DNA from: Symbiodinium natans
Taxonomy: Eukaryota; Sar; Dinophyceae; Suessiales; Symbiodiniaceae
Reading direction: 5' to 3'
Assembly: GCA_905221605.1 (NCBI GenBank)
Contig: CAJNDS010002779.1
Location: forward strand, 295,177-359,176
Length of the DNA stretch: 64,000 bases
Every line of letters begins with the position of its first letter. Positions within the stretch are counted from its first letter, which is position 1. A program made the position numbers and the translations under genes. The notes below the pieces were generated by a model. That model searched no databases. It was not told the origin of the DNA and saw only the letters and a list, made by a program, of their open reading frames with translations. This document shows, piece after piece, positions 47,481 to 61,000 of this stretch.

Positions 47481-50400
47481 CCACGCGGATGAGCTGTAGA
47501 AGGCCACTCACGCCGTCATGCCCTTGGGCAGGGGCGGTCCGGGGCAGACTGTCATTGCCACTGATCGTCACCGGATGTCCTTGTGGTAGCTTGTCACTTT
47601 GTCGTCAAGATGCTGCCAATGAAATCCGCTGATTCAGGTGCTTCTTTAGAAGAACCACTCTCTCTTGCGAGTTCTGGCGAACTCTTAGGCCTCTAGGCAT
47701 GGCTTACCAGCAAAGTACGACGTCTGTGCAATGCGGACGTGCTACACACTGCAGCAACAATGCTTTAGAAAGCCATTTCTCGACGGGCCATTTCTCGACA
47801 GGAGAGGACAACTCGTGCTTCTGCATGTCAGACTCTGCAACTCAGTTGCAGCTCCGCCGTCAACTCGCCTTGGAGACCGAACGGCATCTCCGAGCATATG
47901 CGTTTGCACAAGGAGCTGTCAAGGCTCCAGAGTTGTCGTCAAATCAAATCTTGCGGGCGTGGCTGGGCAGCTGCCGAAATAGCCTGAAAGGCAATCCGAA
48001 GCTGTCAGAGGCTCAAATCAGGTCTGCGTGTTGCTCTGATTGCTCTGCCGGATTAGGCTGAAGTCAGGGACAGCACACCATTTGGGGAACATGCCCCTCT
48101 CTTGTACTCAAGCATCGTTGATGCACCGCAGTTCAAAAACCGCCTCAAGGCGATCCTGGCGATCCTTCTGGCTGGCGGCATCTGGGGAAGACTGCACCTG
48201 CGAGCAAGATCGTCCATGGCTCTTGCTCGAGCCTCTCCCGCAACTGCCAGGGCTTAGGGTTTATGCTCTCTATAGGGTAGAAGGATGCTGCGGCATCCCG
48301 GATTGCGGTGGCATCGGAGCTTCTGGCTCTGGCGTTGCCCGCACACCCGCGCCGGTGTGCCCACACGAAAGCACGAATTGGCTACTCTGCGGCTGTCATG
48401 CTCCACAACGCAAACACATGCAAACTGAACCTCTTAGAGAACAGAGCGCAGACAAAGGCGCAGATCTTGATTCAGCTAACAAGAGGGTTGGAGGAGAGCA
48501 ATGGAATGCCATCCGCACACCTTACCCACAGATACGTCACCGACCAGTGTCGAAGCTCGCGCACTCGGAGTCCTAGCCATGCCAGGAGGCTCTGCTTGCG
48601 CAAGACGTGGCTTCGCCCTCTGCGCTTCCTCAAAGCGCTGGGGCCTCCAGGCCTCTGGGCCACTAAGGGGTCAGGCTTGCACCGTCTGACAATCGTGCGA
48701 GGGGGTAGGGAGGCCGGGGGGTCCTCAATGGGAAGTGACCCTAAACCCTAAACCCTAAACCCATTTGCCATTCCGTGAGGGATTGCAAGGGCCTCCATCG
48801 GCTGAGGTGTTCAAGGGAGGCCATGCTTAGATGAGAGCCCCGAAGACCTGCGCAGCTGCATTCGGAGAACTGCCGCCGTCTCTTCTCACCCTTCTGCGAC
48901 TGCGGCTGAAAGTAGATCAGGCCTGTTTGACACTCCGACTAGCTTAGGATGTGCTGGTTCAGTGAAGGCTTTCCTGCGGCACAAAGGTGCAAAGGTGCAA
49001 AGGAGCAAAGGCTTTCCCTCGGCGCCACTGTTGTGAAACGGCAGGCTGCCGGATTGCGCTGACTGGAGTGTTGTGAACAAAGCGGTGCTGTCCGGGAGAG
49101 TGCTTGAAATATTTGAGATGCGGAAAAAGAAGAAGCGAGTGTGCAATTCCAACCGCCGCTGTGGTGCGAGGATTCGTGAACTATCCTGCCTAAGGACTAG
49201 ACACAGAATCAGAGCACCAGGAATGCAAAGGGCGGGTGCTTCTCATGACGGCTCATTACTGGTCCTCTTTGAACACATGGATGTTTACCGGAAGCCATGA
49301 CTCTGCGCCAATACCAGCTAGCTTCACGTTGTCGCGACTTGGGATGTTATTGCAAAGCGAGCAAAGGTTACGCAGTGGACCTTGCTGGCGTTTTGGTTTC
49401 CCCCTGTAGACTTCGAACTGATGCAAGCTAGCACTACGCCACACTGAATTTAAGGCCCTGCTTCTTGGGCCATGTATAACGTCGGCGCAGTCCCAGTCTA
49501 TAAGCTGCAACTACAATGCTTTAGAAGGCCATGTCTCGACAGGAGAGAACAAAAGAGTGCTTTCTGCATGGCAAGTGGTCTCGACTTGCAACAGAGTCGA
49601 TAGAAGTAGGCTGGAGCAAGAGCACGCAATGGAGAATATGCCACGCCTTTGTGAAGAGACATCACGGCACTTGGAGGCTTTTTGTCAAGTCTGATTGTGC
49701 AGATGTGGCAACTGGGGAGCCCATGGCAACGTAACCCACCAGCCTGACAAACACTCCCAACGTGTCAGAAGCTTGCGCGGTGTCAAATTGCTCTGTCGGC
49801 ATCAACCGCATACCCGGAAAGAACACCCGTTTGGGAGCATGCCCGCTGCCAGGTTACGAGTGAGCACTTACGCATGGACCAGGAGTGTCACGTCGTTCTT
49901 GACCCTCTTGGCGAACCTGCTCGGCCAGTAGCTGAACCTGCTAAGAAAACCAGAACTGTCTGCTCGAGTCTTGCTCGTTCTTTGGCTTGCCGACCTGTCC
50001 TAAATGGATGCAAAAAACGACTCTGACGTCTCAACCAGTGGATGCGCAACGCCGAACTTGCTTGGAGCATCTGACCCGTCTTTGGAACCGGAAGAATCCT
50101 AAGACCCCCTGGCAGGCCAGACGCTTGCGTCGTCTGGACGCGGGGATCTTCTGAACTTCTGGAGTTGGTGAAGATATTTGCTCCTTCGCATGCCTTTGTG
50201 TGCCCTTGCACTCACTACTTTTGCGAATCTCGCATGACAGAGGCTGTCTAAGCATACATGCATGCTTGGTCACACACGCCGGACGACTTCTCAGAGACCA
50301 TGGAATGTCCTAATCACCGCCGCCGTGAGTACTCGCCCACGTGCTGGTCCCACAAAGAACAGAAACACGCGTCGTTGCCAGATCAGTCTTGCCACAAGGC

Positions 50401-50999
50401 CCACACTAGCTTGCAACATCATTCATCATTCTGTAGCGGGACCTCGACGGGAGCTAGGCTGCAAATGCTGTGCTGGAGCGTGCTGCAATTAAAAATAAGA
50501 ATCCAACGGCCTCACAAGGACCGGCCGCGTGAGCGCTTCATCGTGTGGACAAACCGCGTGTAGAGATCGCTTTTGAGCTTCCAGGATAGCTCCAAATGGA
50601 GACGGAGGGTGACGTGCTTTGCCACGAGCTCACCTGCATGCAGCGTCAGCATGCGTCAGCCGCATGGAGTGGTAAGGCAGTCTAAGATAAAGCAACAGGT
50701 CACTTGTTCTGAGAATGCCAAGTGGACAGGCTGTTGATAACCGCTGTGTTGGCGAGGTCTGAGAAGCCGCGGCCTATACGGGCAAAGGCATCGACGTGTC
50801 GTGAACGCCAGCAAGCTGGCCACGTCATGCAAATTTCCACTCTTGACCTTTGACCTGCCAGTACCTGACCGTCGCTAGCAGCTTCGAACCGCAGGAAGGC
50901 AAGCCCAGCTCACTTCGTCAGGGCTGCCCTCCGCGTACTGTGGCGGAAGGAACTCCAAAACACGTGTGGTTGAAGCACATCACAGCCATGGTGCCAGCG
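47481..50999. other. Unique interval, no recognised gene
   Basis: About 3.5 kb with overlapping frames up to 178 codons (48,040-48,576 plus). A lone (CCCTAAA)3 block sits at 48,738-48,763 and a GCAAAGG triplet repeat at ~48,984-49,012. No motif or splice structure can be supported. Confidence 0.5.
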
Positions 51000-51475
51000 T
51001 GTGATACATGTCCACGGCAAACCTCAAGACATGCCGCCCAGTGCTGCCATGGAAGCACGGCTGCAGCACGTGGAGCGCCACGTGGAATCCCTCGGCCCAG
51101 GTCGGTCTGTGACTCGGCTCGCGAGGTGGCGTGGCCTTCTCAGGACAGTGCTGTTGGGAGCCATCTTTGGCGTAGCCAAAGTCCATCTGCCGGGCTAGGC
51201 ATGAAAGCACCGCAAGCAGGCTCTGGAGCAGAGGCACAGCAAGAGCCCATCAGGAGCAGTCTTGACACTGCAGGACATGCACGGGTGCTAGTGTCTTCTG
51301 CCGGGGGCTTGAGATTCCACACCAGTTTCTGGAACTCTTTGGGGAGATGTGTAACATGCGCGGACAGAGCACAGGCAGCTCGGGGTCGGCCCTAGTGGCA
51401 CATGATTCCTGGCTCTGGGCCTAGCCTTTGCACCTCCCACCTTGGGACCTTGGAAGAAGCACAGGAGTGGCAGCG
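51000..51475 (+). repeat. Duplicated block, copy 2
   Basis: About 91% identical to copy 1 in the best-matching part, with small indels at both ends. Confidence 0.85.
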
Positions 51476-53999
51476 GCCTTCGGATGAGCTGTCTAAGAAA
51501 AAGTCTGTGGCCAGTCTTCAGACTGGATGCCCGAAGCACTCTCGTCCAGCGCCACACAGGCGTGGAGCCGTGAATGTCTGACTGGCATGAGCTGCAGGGG
51601 GCGTGCAGCCACATTGCCGACACATCCTGATACTGATCCAGGATTGTAGGTCGGCGATCTCACCGATCGTCTCACTGTGAAGGCCACTTCTCTTCTGCAG
51701 CAGCATCTTTGAAAGCCATTTCTGGACAGGTGAAGGCCCCACGTGCCTCCTGAATCTCAGGCAGTCAGGGCATGCCCCAACGGGTGAGTGGCATGGGATG
51801 ACATTCCATTCACATCAATGTTCGCCGAGCACGATCATGAGGGATGTGGCGGAGCATCAGGGCACTGAGCCACGTGGCTCAGGGTCCCCGGGGCGCGCGC
51901 TTGTTCAAAGCAGAGCTTGCAGGCATTGGCAGCCCGGACCTGGCCTGCCGTAAGAGCATCATGAATTCAAACCAAGTTTACATTGTCAGGATGGCGCTGG
52001 CGGATTAAACTAGACTAACTGAAGTCACAGAAAGAAGACGACCGAGATCGGAGCATACAGGCCCAAGGCGCAGCGGCTTTGCGCCAGGAGTGGCGGTCCG
52101 TGTACTCACCCCAAACGCAACCTTAAGCCCAAACTGCGAACCCTAACCCGTCGTGATCCGCAAACAAGATGGTCTACCGAAGGCTTCTGGCGCGTGCCCA
52201 TCCTGCAATGATGCAATCCTAGATTGCAGTTGACTGTGCCCTCCAGTCCAAGTCCAGCAGAGAACAGAGCTCCATCCTGAGGAAAGAGGCCCTACGAAAT
52301 GCTACCATGCAGAAAAGGGAGGAGCGGCTACGACAACGTGAGCACAAGAACCCCCAGGGAGTCGCTGATCGAATGTCCTTGCAGGAAGGAGCCAGCGCCT
52401 GGTGCACGATTCCGCGCTTGCTTTGTGAAAGTCTCGGCAACGCCACGTACGCTGCAAACGCAAAGCACGAGCCATTTGAGGAGTATAGCGTGCCCTTGCC
52501 CCGGCAGATGCGGAAACACAAGGGCAATGCCAGCAGGCTAATGACACCTTGCACTTGCACCCGGGAAGCAGTCAGCCGGTCTGAAAAAAGCACCACCCCG
52601 GTGCCCTTGTCCGGTTGTCGCAAGACGGGGCCTGCATGCAACTTGTGCGTCTGCTGGGTTATGGAGGACTCGCCCTCAGCCCTGGTGTCAGCCTGGCGCG
52701 AGCTTGCATAGATTCGACATAAAAAAAGTACGTTGTTTTTTGAGAAGGTGCTGTCGGGCTCATCAACCGTTCATGACAAGTCTCTTGACACTTCAGGCAG
52801 CCGCCCTGCACGCGATGAATCGTAGCCCCTCGCCCAGCAGCGCAGCGTCCGAAACCCAGCCAGGATCACTCCGCGTTATGCCACGTGGACTTCGTAGAGT
52901 CCGACACCGTGTCGCTTCGGCTTGCAGTACATTACATCCCCAGCTCATCTCAGCTGGCTATGCTGAGAGCTTCGGTTGGATATGACTGGATTACATGTGT
53001 AGTGCTGTGAACAAAGCCGCGACCTGCCGTGACCTCAGACGCTTCGTGCTCTGGATCATGCGCAGGGGCAGGTTGCCAAGGGAATGCATAGCCGGCATAG
53101 CCATCTCTCAATGGCAAGTTGGGTCATGGCTCCAGGCTTCATGGAGATGCCGACTCCGTGCATTCTCAAAGGCGTCACAGGCAACCTAGTACCCGAAACA
53201 GAGCACACCGCGACTTGCTGTTGTCAGCTTCGAACAGGGCTCCAGGATGAGGCCGAGGTCATCGAGCCTTCGGCCAAGGATAGGGCGTACTGGCCAGGCT
53301 TGGTTAAGCCGAGCTTGGTCCGTGGAAGCCGTGACAGGTCGTGGCTGTCCACAGACGATGCCAGAACTGAGCAAACAAGTGCAAGAGGCGATCGCAAAGC
53401 ATGTGCTGCAGGATCTTCCACCGCATGCGACGAGGCGCACGCGGGAGTCAGATTTTGCCAGCAAACCGAGAAGCTGTGTTGAATGTCAGCGTTTCATGTT
53501 GCCGCTGGCCAAGAAAAGCCGTGCCAATCCCTCCATTCTCAAGCGGTGGAGCGTGCGAGGGCCTGCATGACAAGGGCTTGGAGAGAGTATCCAAGCCCAT
53601 GCCGTCCGCATGACCGCGTTGGCGAGCTTGTGTGGCGATGTATGGCTCCAGCCTTTTGAGTGCAAGGTTCGCCGTGGAGGTTGCCTGCTGCGCCTGAGCA
53701 AGGCTATCTTTTCATCTGGGGCCATCCCGAAACCCCACACGGCCCGCGCACACGCGCCACGCCGGCCACGGCCGCAGCTTCAGGCTCAATGCCACGTCAC
53801 CCGCTGGAGACAGCCCTACGTGGTTTGCAGCGGCAGCTCCCGGCTTCCAGAGTGCTACTTGGCAAGGGCACACGGCACACAAGGGGTCACAGAACTCGCA
53901 AAGCCCCCTCCTCGGATTATTTGGATGACACAGGGCAGCCGCCTTTGCAACATCACGTCTCTTTGAAACCCCCACACAGGCCCCACACAAGACTCAGAA
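51476..53999. other. Unique interval, no recognised gene
   Basis: Overlapping frames of 80-140 codons on both strands (52,219-52,641 minus, 52,307-52,711 plus, 53,084-53,482 plus, 53,610-53,966 plus). None is recognised and opposite-strand frames compete. Confidence 0.5.
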
Positions 54000-55480
54000 C
54001 ATAGATGATGTGCTAGGACCCCCGGCTCAGCAGAGAAATCCTCAAGATAGACTATACAGGCCATGCTCGCGTGTCCATGATGGCTCGGACGCGTGGCGTC
54101 AGCTGTGCAATCCGAACGGCCATGGGAACACAACTGGCCTTTGGGGAACTCAGCTGCCTAAGCATGACATAGATGCTCTAGATGCGCGGGCTTGCCAAGG
54201 TGCAAACCTGCTGACCGAGATGCTGTTGGATGACACATGGCTGAGGCTGTCTTTTCACGATCGTGTTTATTTGATTTGCACGAGCACCAACTCACCTGTC
54301 TATGACTTGCTCTTGAAACCGCTCTGTGGCACAAAGCAAGAAAGCCCCACTTAAGACAGAGACGTAAATCATGTGATTGGACCCACGCTCAGCAGAGAAA
54401 TCCTCAAGATTGACTATACAGGCCGGCGCCTGGTACGCTCGCGTGTCCATGATGGCTCGGACGTGTGGCGTCAGCTGTGCACTCCCAACGGTCCTGGGAA
54501 CACAACTGGCCTTTGGTGAAAGCAGCTGCCAAAGTATCACATAGATGTGCGGGCTTGCCAACGTGCAAACCTGCTGACCGAGATGCTGTTGGATGACACA
54601 TGGCTGAGGCTGTCTTTTCACGATCGTGTTTATTTGATTTGCACGAGCACCAACTCACCTGTCTATGACTTGCTCTTGAAACCGCTCTGTGGCACAAAGC
54701 AAGAAAGCCCCACTTAAGACAGAGACGTAAATCATGTGATTGGACCCACGCTCAGCAGAGAAATCCTCAAGATTGACTATACAGGCCGGCGCCTGGTACG
54801 CTTGCGTGTCCATGATGGCTCGGACGTGTGGCGTCAGCTGTGCACTCCCAACGGTCCTGGGAACACAACTGGCCTTTGGTGAAAGCAGCTGCCAAAGTAT
54901 CACATAGATGTGCGGGCTTGCCAACGTGCAAACCTGCTGACCGAGATGCTGTTGGATGACACATGGCTGAGGCTGTCTTTTCACGATCGTGTTTATTTGA
55001 TTTGCACGAGCACCAACTCACCTGTCTATGCCTTGCTCTTGAAACAAAGCAGGAAAGCCACACCTAAGACGTAGACCGTAGACGTACATGATGTGATAGG
55101 ACCCCCGGCTCAGCAGAGAACCGTTGGCATCGCAGGTGGGTCTGCACATCCTCAAGATTGACTATTCAGGCCGGCTCCTTGTACTCTCGTGCGTCCAGAA
55201 TAGCTTGGTTGTTTGGCTTGCAGTGCACAATCCGAGTGGGCCGAACCTGTTGATCTGCAGCCTTGGTCTTTAAAGGCCCTAGTGGCCCTGGGAACACCAC
55301 CTGCCTCAGAAGAAACCAGCGACCATTGAGACGTGGGCCTTGCAACGAACAGATCCTGTTGACGTGCGACCTGCCAATGCGCAAACCTGCTCATCGAGAA
55401 GCTGCTGGATGACAAACAAGGCAGAGGCACTGTCACACTTGTCCAAGGCGGAGGCACTGTCGTGCTTGTCTGATTTGAGT
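54000..55480. repeat. 362-bp tandem repeat, four copies
   Basis: The shared word CAGAGAA starts at 54,031, 54,393, 54,756 and 55,114 (spacings 362, 363, 358). Copies 2 and 3 are almost identical, while copies 1 and 4 are diverged and partly rearranged. Two 109-codon minus-strand frames (54,292-54,621 and 54,655-54,984) differ at one residue because they are the same repeat. Confidence 0.92.
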
Positions 55481-56351
55481 GCTTGCCGACTGGCTGCGAA
55501 ACAACATGCCATTATTCCGCAGGGCCCCACTTAGTGTTTCTGCCTGAAGGTCAAGCGAAACCCATTCTGCTCAGATGCGAGGCGACATTGGAGTGCCCAG
55601 GGCCAATGCAAACAAGAGGATGCCGATGTAAGCCATCCCGATCATGGGAGCAAGAAATAGTCAGAAAGTGGCAATACAACTTCAAGATCCAGCAACGGAC
55701 ATGTCCAGTAAAGTCCGGCGTAGGCCCCTCGTGCATCATTGCGATATAGGATTTAGAAGAAAAGTTGTTCTCTTTGCGACTTCCATATGTACGGCACAAG
55801 GAAACAACTCGCGACATATGTGTAAGGAGGAGGTGGGAGGCAAGTCTGCATCATGTGTCTTTGCTTCAGCTTCGTTGACAAAGCCTGGATGACTGACGTG
55901 GTGGGCAAACCTGATTACGTCTGCCCTGCCCTCTCGGAACGCCGCGACTCAACTCAAGTGAACACCTCGAAGGCCCCAAACCATGGAGACAAGCACACTC
56001 TCACAGGGGGGGAGGAGAGGGGAGGTGGTGCGGGCAGGAAAGGAGCAACAGGACCTATTCTGTGCCTTGGTCGGCAGGGGCTTCTTCTCCAGTGCTAGAC
56101 CACTCTTCCTGCTGTAGGGCGCCCTTCTAACGCAGCGCACAAATGGCATCGGGCGTTGAATGCATGAGTCCTAAAAATCCTGCCCTCCACTCCGCCCCCC
56201 CCCCCAAACCGCAAGCACACATCTTCGAGGAGGCCCTCCTCATGCAAGAGGTCCATGTGGAACTCCACATCTTTGATTGCTGCCTTACCTTCTGACTCAT
56301 ATCCCGGCCCAGGAGACCATGCGAGACGTCCACCTCAAACACGCATCACAC
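55481..56351. other. Unique interval, no recognised gene
   Basis: Frames up to 88 codons without motifs. The 55,850-55,930 stretch resembles part of the 265-bp repeat that follows. Confidence 0.5.
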
Positions 56352-56800
56352 GTCTGATCTGTTGCAGCTCAGGTGCCGCAGAGAACCTGCAGGCCAAGCT
56401 CAGGGCTTGGTGCCTCTGGCTGGCGAGAATCTTCCATGTCGCGTGAGAGGTCAGCCGCGAGTTCGCATCACGTGGTGCCGCCTCAGCTTCGTGGAAGACT
56501 CAGATGGCTGATGCATCGGGCAACAGTTGGGCCAACCTCCCTGAAAGCGCTGCTGCCCAACAGGCCGTGCGCCAGGTCCACATCGAACCCGTTCACATGC
56601 TGCAGCTTGACTGATGGTCTGATCTGTTGCAGCTCAGGTGCCGCAGATAACCTGCAGGCCAAGCTCACAGCTCGGTGGCGGCGGGTGGTGACGGTGCAAT
56701 TTCCCATGCCACGTGAGAGGTCAGCAGCGAGTTTGCATCACGTGGTGCCGCTTCAGCTTCGTTGAAAATCGGATGGCTGGTGAAGCGGGCAAAGCTGACG
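56352..56800 (+). repeat. 265-bp direct repeat, two copies
   Basis: GTCTGATCTGTTGCAGCTCA begins at 56,352 and again at 56,617. Both copies share CTGCAGGCCAAGCTCA and GTGAGAGGTCAGC.GCGAGTT downstream. The 130-codon plus frame spanning them is repeat-driven. Confidence 0.88.
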
Positions 56801-57777
56801 ACCTGTGATCCTGGAAGACTCTTTGAAGCCAACTAGCCGCTAGCCATGAGAAAGGTCTTGAATTAGCTGTGCCTGGATGGATGCACTTGCCTTGGCAACT
56901 GCAGCCACATGCTGCCGGAATTGGGTGTCGATGCCGTCTTGCTAAGTGTCCAAATTGTCCAAATCCTATGGCGCGGCGCGTGAAGATCGGCATCGCTCTA
57001 AACGTGAAGGCTCGAAGTACAGATCCCCGTGGCCCGTCGTCTCTAACTGAGTAGAGCTTGTGGGGAGGCCAAAGCCCACAACTAAACTCAGCTGACTCAC
57101 TTAACTCATCTTAACTCAACCGACATCATTGTTGCATAAGACCATCCAAAATCATCACAAGCGTCTGTTAAGCATGTTCAATCTCGTTGCTACAGGAGCC
57201 GTGGGGCGGGCAAGGCTCTCTGCCAGCGAAAGCGACAGCCGACATTAACCTGCCGCACCGTACTCAAGGAACCATACCCCCTGGAGGTCGTAGGCAAGGG
57301 TTTTTGGACCCTGTGAAAAAAATCACCACGGGGAATAGAGGAGCCATATTCGGAGCTAGGAGCATGTTGAGGGAGTCCTTTATCATCATGGGTACAATCT
57401 CAGGCTCAAGAGAACATGTCTGGCTCCCTTGAATAAATAGCCTGATGAGTGTCGCATCCTGTGGATTTGGGTAAGAATGGGCAAAGCAGGCTGTCGTCCC
57501 GGATGTCCATTCTTTGGCCAGGGAGTCTGTGGCAGACACCTTACGGCTCTGAGGTCACGTTCTGCTCCGTTTGAAGTGCAAGGCAAAAGATTGGTGATCT
57601 GCTGGCTGGCGAACGCTAACAAGGGCTTTGGAACCATCAGGTAACTCTCAGGAGCCATCAAAGCAGTCTGAGAAACTGCCTCAACCAGTTGGGAATCGTT
57701 TTGAACCGTTGCACCCGTTTTGAACCGCCCTGCCACATGTCCAAAGCTTAGAGGACCAGCAGGGTCCGGAGGTTAAT
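56801..57777. other. Unique interval, no recognised gene
   Basis: Overlapping frames of 60-116 codons with no motif. Confidence 0.5.
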
Positions 57778-58095
57778 GTGAAGGTTCTTGAGACCACTGC
57801 GAGAACGGAGAAGCTGTGCGAAACAAAGCACCGGCGACCCAAAGTTGATGCGTCACTGGCTCTGGTGACCAGCGCCGATCAGATGCAAGATTCGCACAGA
57901 TTGAGCCTCGGCGCGTACCAGACTCCGCCCAACAAGCTTCGCCAAGCTGAGCATGACAAACTGTTTCGACTCCTCCCTTCCGTGCTTTTAGGCTTGCTTT
58001 GGGAGATGTCGGAAGAGCTGAAGAGGAGTATTCTGAGGAGATTGGCAGCCAGCACGCAAGCAACTATGGCACCAGGTAGTGATGGGGCCTCATGA
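57778..58095 (+). CDS. Hypothetical 105-codon open frame
   Basis: The frame has a helical C-terminal half (FRLLPSVLLGLLWEMSEELK) preceded by a charged segment, and ends with TGA. The nominal start is GTG at 57,778, not ATG. The overlapping minus-strand frame 57,773-58,063 is equally long. It may be an exon, but no splice sites are confirmed. Confidence 0.2.
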   Translation: MKVLETTARTEKLCETKHRRPKVDASLALVTSADQMQDSHRLSLGAYQTPPNKLRQAEHDKLFRLLPSVLLGLLWEMSEELKRSILRRLAASTQATMAPGSDGAS

Positions 58096-61000
58096 AGCCG
58101 AAGTTTCATGCGTCTGCAGCAGAAGCTGGTGTTGCAATGGCCTCCTGCACCTCCAAGGAGCATGGCGTATCAGGAGTTGCTCACATCTCTGTCACAGGTG
58201 CTCCGGACTACAAGGGGGCTGTGCAAGTGCAAGTCACTGCAAGTCTCCTGGACACCTGGCGCTGAAGATGCAAGGCTACATCAGCCTGGGTCTGTGAAAA
58301 GCTGCAAGATTCGAGTTTCAGGCTGCACTGTGCGAATGGAAAGTGGCTTGGGCCAGCCGGACAAGCAGCCTCGAAGTTGGCTTCGAAGTCGTGCCCGCCA
58401 GGGAAGTGTGGCAATGGCATCATTCATTGCAGATCTCACTCGTTGCTGCTGCATTCGAGGTCAGCTGAACACGCACATACGTCTCTATATAGGGCCCAGA
58501 ACATGGAGGAAGAAGCATGGCTCAGGTAGGCCAGCCAAGCTCGAGTTCATGTCATCGACACCGCGTGCCCAACGTTGCAACTCCTTCGCGCTTCGGTGCG
58601 AGTGCGTAGCTGGCAGAATGGACTGCGGGTCGTGCCTCTAGAGTACGTGTTCTATTGCTGTAACTGTGTAACTTTGTAAGCAGCAGCTGCAACTCTTGAG
58701 AAGAGAGCCACCCTGAAACGACTACAAGCTTCGGTCGCAGAGCGGCCACGGATTGAACTGGAAGCCTAATGTGGCCGAAGAGGAGTCACCGTGGACTCGC
58801 AGACTCAAACAGGTGGCAATACATGCCTTATTCACCTTCTAGCAAGAACACCTTAGAGTGCTTCTCAGTTGGCTTCAAGTGTCTTGGCGGGCTTCTTGGT
58901 CCGGATGTCTAGGTGTGGTGCCTTCTGAGGAGAGCCTCGGATAGCCTCGGGCCCCTTCAGAGCATACAGGCTAACGTCCACGGCTGTGCTGACGGAGGTA
59001 TCCAAAGGCACCTGGCATAGTTTTTTTGAGATAGCCTTGGTTGCAAAAGGCTGGTTGCTGTCAAAGCATCACAAGCTGGAGATCAGCTGCCATACCCCCG
59101 GAAGAGAGCCTTAAGCTATGCTGATTGGCAGCTGAAGCTCGCCTTGCTATGCTGATTTTGTTCGGGTAAGAAGCGTGGCCTGGAGAACATTCCTGAGGCC
59201 GCCAATTGACTCCCTTGAAGGTAAGAGTTAGCTGATGCGGAAGCAGAGCCTCCGGCCAAGGCCTTCCAACTCATGAAGCTGACAAGCTGACACTCCTGCT
59301 CAACTTGACAGCACGCTCCTTGGCCCAGCATCTTGGCTGCGCAGGTCACATAGCAAGCCCTTGTCTGGAGCGTGGTTCGGTTGAGGTCAACATGTAATTG
59401 GAGAACTCCAAACTGGCTGACCATGCTGACCATGCAACGAGCACCTGTGACTCCTCAGATGCTCTGAGCGGTCTTTTCCTGCGGCCACGCCGCACACAAG
59501 GGCAACGGAAGATTGAGGGACATTGGAAAAGCGGTGGAGGGTTCCAATGTGGCTTCGCAGGGAGGAGAGCATGCTGGAGGCTTGGCGCCGCGATGAACCA
59601 TCCATGATCTAATCGTACCCAAGCTCGATGCTGCGACGTGTAACCTTAGTAACACTACAACGTGTCTTGCAAGTTTCGTGCGTGCGTAAATCAAGAGGAT
59701 CTCTGCCCCTGTGGAGAACCATCAACGAAGCACTTCGCCTTCGTAGGCACAGAGTTAGGGCCCCCTGCGAAGGACTTAGGGGCCCCCTGCGAAGGGAACT
59801 CAACTTCGAAGGCCGGATCGGATGCAAGAAATTCCTGGCGAAGCGAAGCGTCCTCAGCTTGTTGATATCAGGAGAGTCGGCACGCCCTGATGGATTTTCC
59901 CGGAGGGTACGGCAGGAGATGGCAGGAGATGAATTGACCGGGGGGCCGGTGGCACGGGAACGAAGGCTCAAGCGGGACGAGGCTGAGCTAGGGAAGGCAC
60001 ATCTTTGGCCGCGGCTGCTCGTCCATGCTTAGTCCCAAAAACCAAGTCGCAGGCCCCGTTCAGCTGAACTCTTCTCAGCAGTCAGCAGCCTTCCAAACTG
60101 GTCAAACAGAAAGAAGAACCATTCCAAACCGCTCCTTCACTGAGATCTCCAGAGTCCCCAATGCATCTTGCACAAGCAGGTCCAGAGATCGCTCAGCCGC
60201 TTCTGAGATCCAATGCTGCCCAGGTCACCCATATGGTCAAGGTGGGACACATTGAAGGGGTCACATGAGGCCATGCAAGGGAATTCACTTGAAAAACGAT
60301 GCATCAGCTTCTCCGGAAGAAATTTTTACAAGTCGCACGCCTGCCATTTCTGGGCCCCTGTATCGACTTGCTCCCGCAACTCGAATCCGATTGATTCACC
60401 AACCACAGCATGCACAGCCTTGATGTTAGGCTGGACGACCCATTAGTTTCCGAAGCCGGCGAGTAGACATCAGACTCTTGAACTTCAGTGCGGTGAAAAG
60501 GCAGATCGGAGCTCCAAAGCCCTCATACAGGCCGCGTGCCCTGAGCTCGGCAAGCAGCTTGCGACAGGACAAGGCCGTGCTGGAGACAAAATCGGATTCA
60601 GGGGCCCTTGCACGAAACTCGCCTTTGCTGTGCAAGTGTGTCGTGAGTGTCGGCACCGGCAGCCAGCACATGAACTCACATTGCGAGTAAAGGTTCATGA
60701 CACTCCAAACACGAAGCCAGATGCCGCTGAGGGCAGCAAATTTTGGGGCACACCTGGAGTGCCCTTCTTGATTTAGTGGCTGGAGTCCTGTGAGAGTAAG
60801 TTACGCTTCCCAAATGCACTTGTGGGACTGCGAAGCTGACGAAGCTGACGAAGCTGACGACTGACAATAAATGCCGGCAATGTGGGCCACTGATCAACTC
60901 CAACGATGCACGAAGTGACGACGGAGTGAGTGGGCAGCAAGTCCGGGGGCGTTTCTCAGCGCCAAGAAAGCACAGGCGTCTGCGGCGGTATGCGTGTGGT

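Noticed and set aside
54292-54984. Two nearly identical 109-residue predicted proteins on the minus strand.
   Set aside because: They are the same frame of the 362-bp tandem repeat repeated at a 363-bp spacing; the diverged outer copies do not preserve it.
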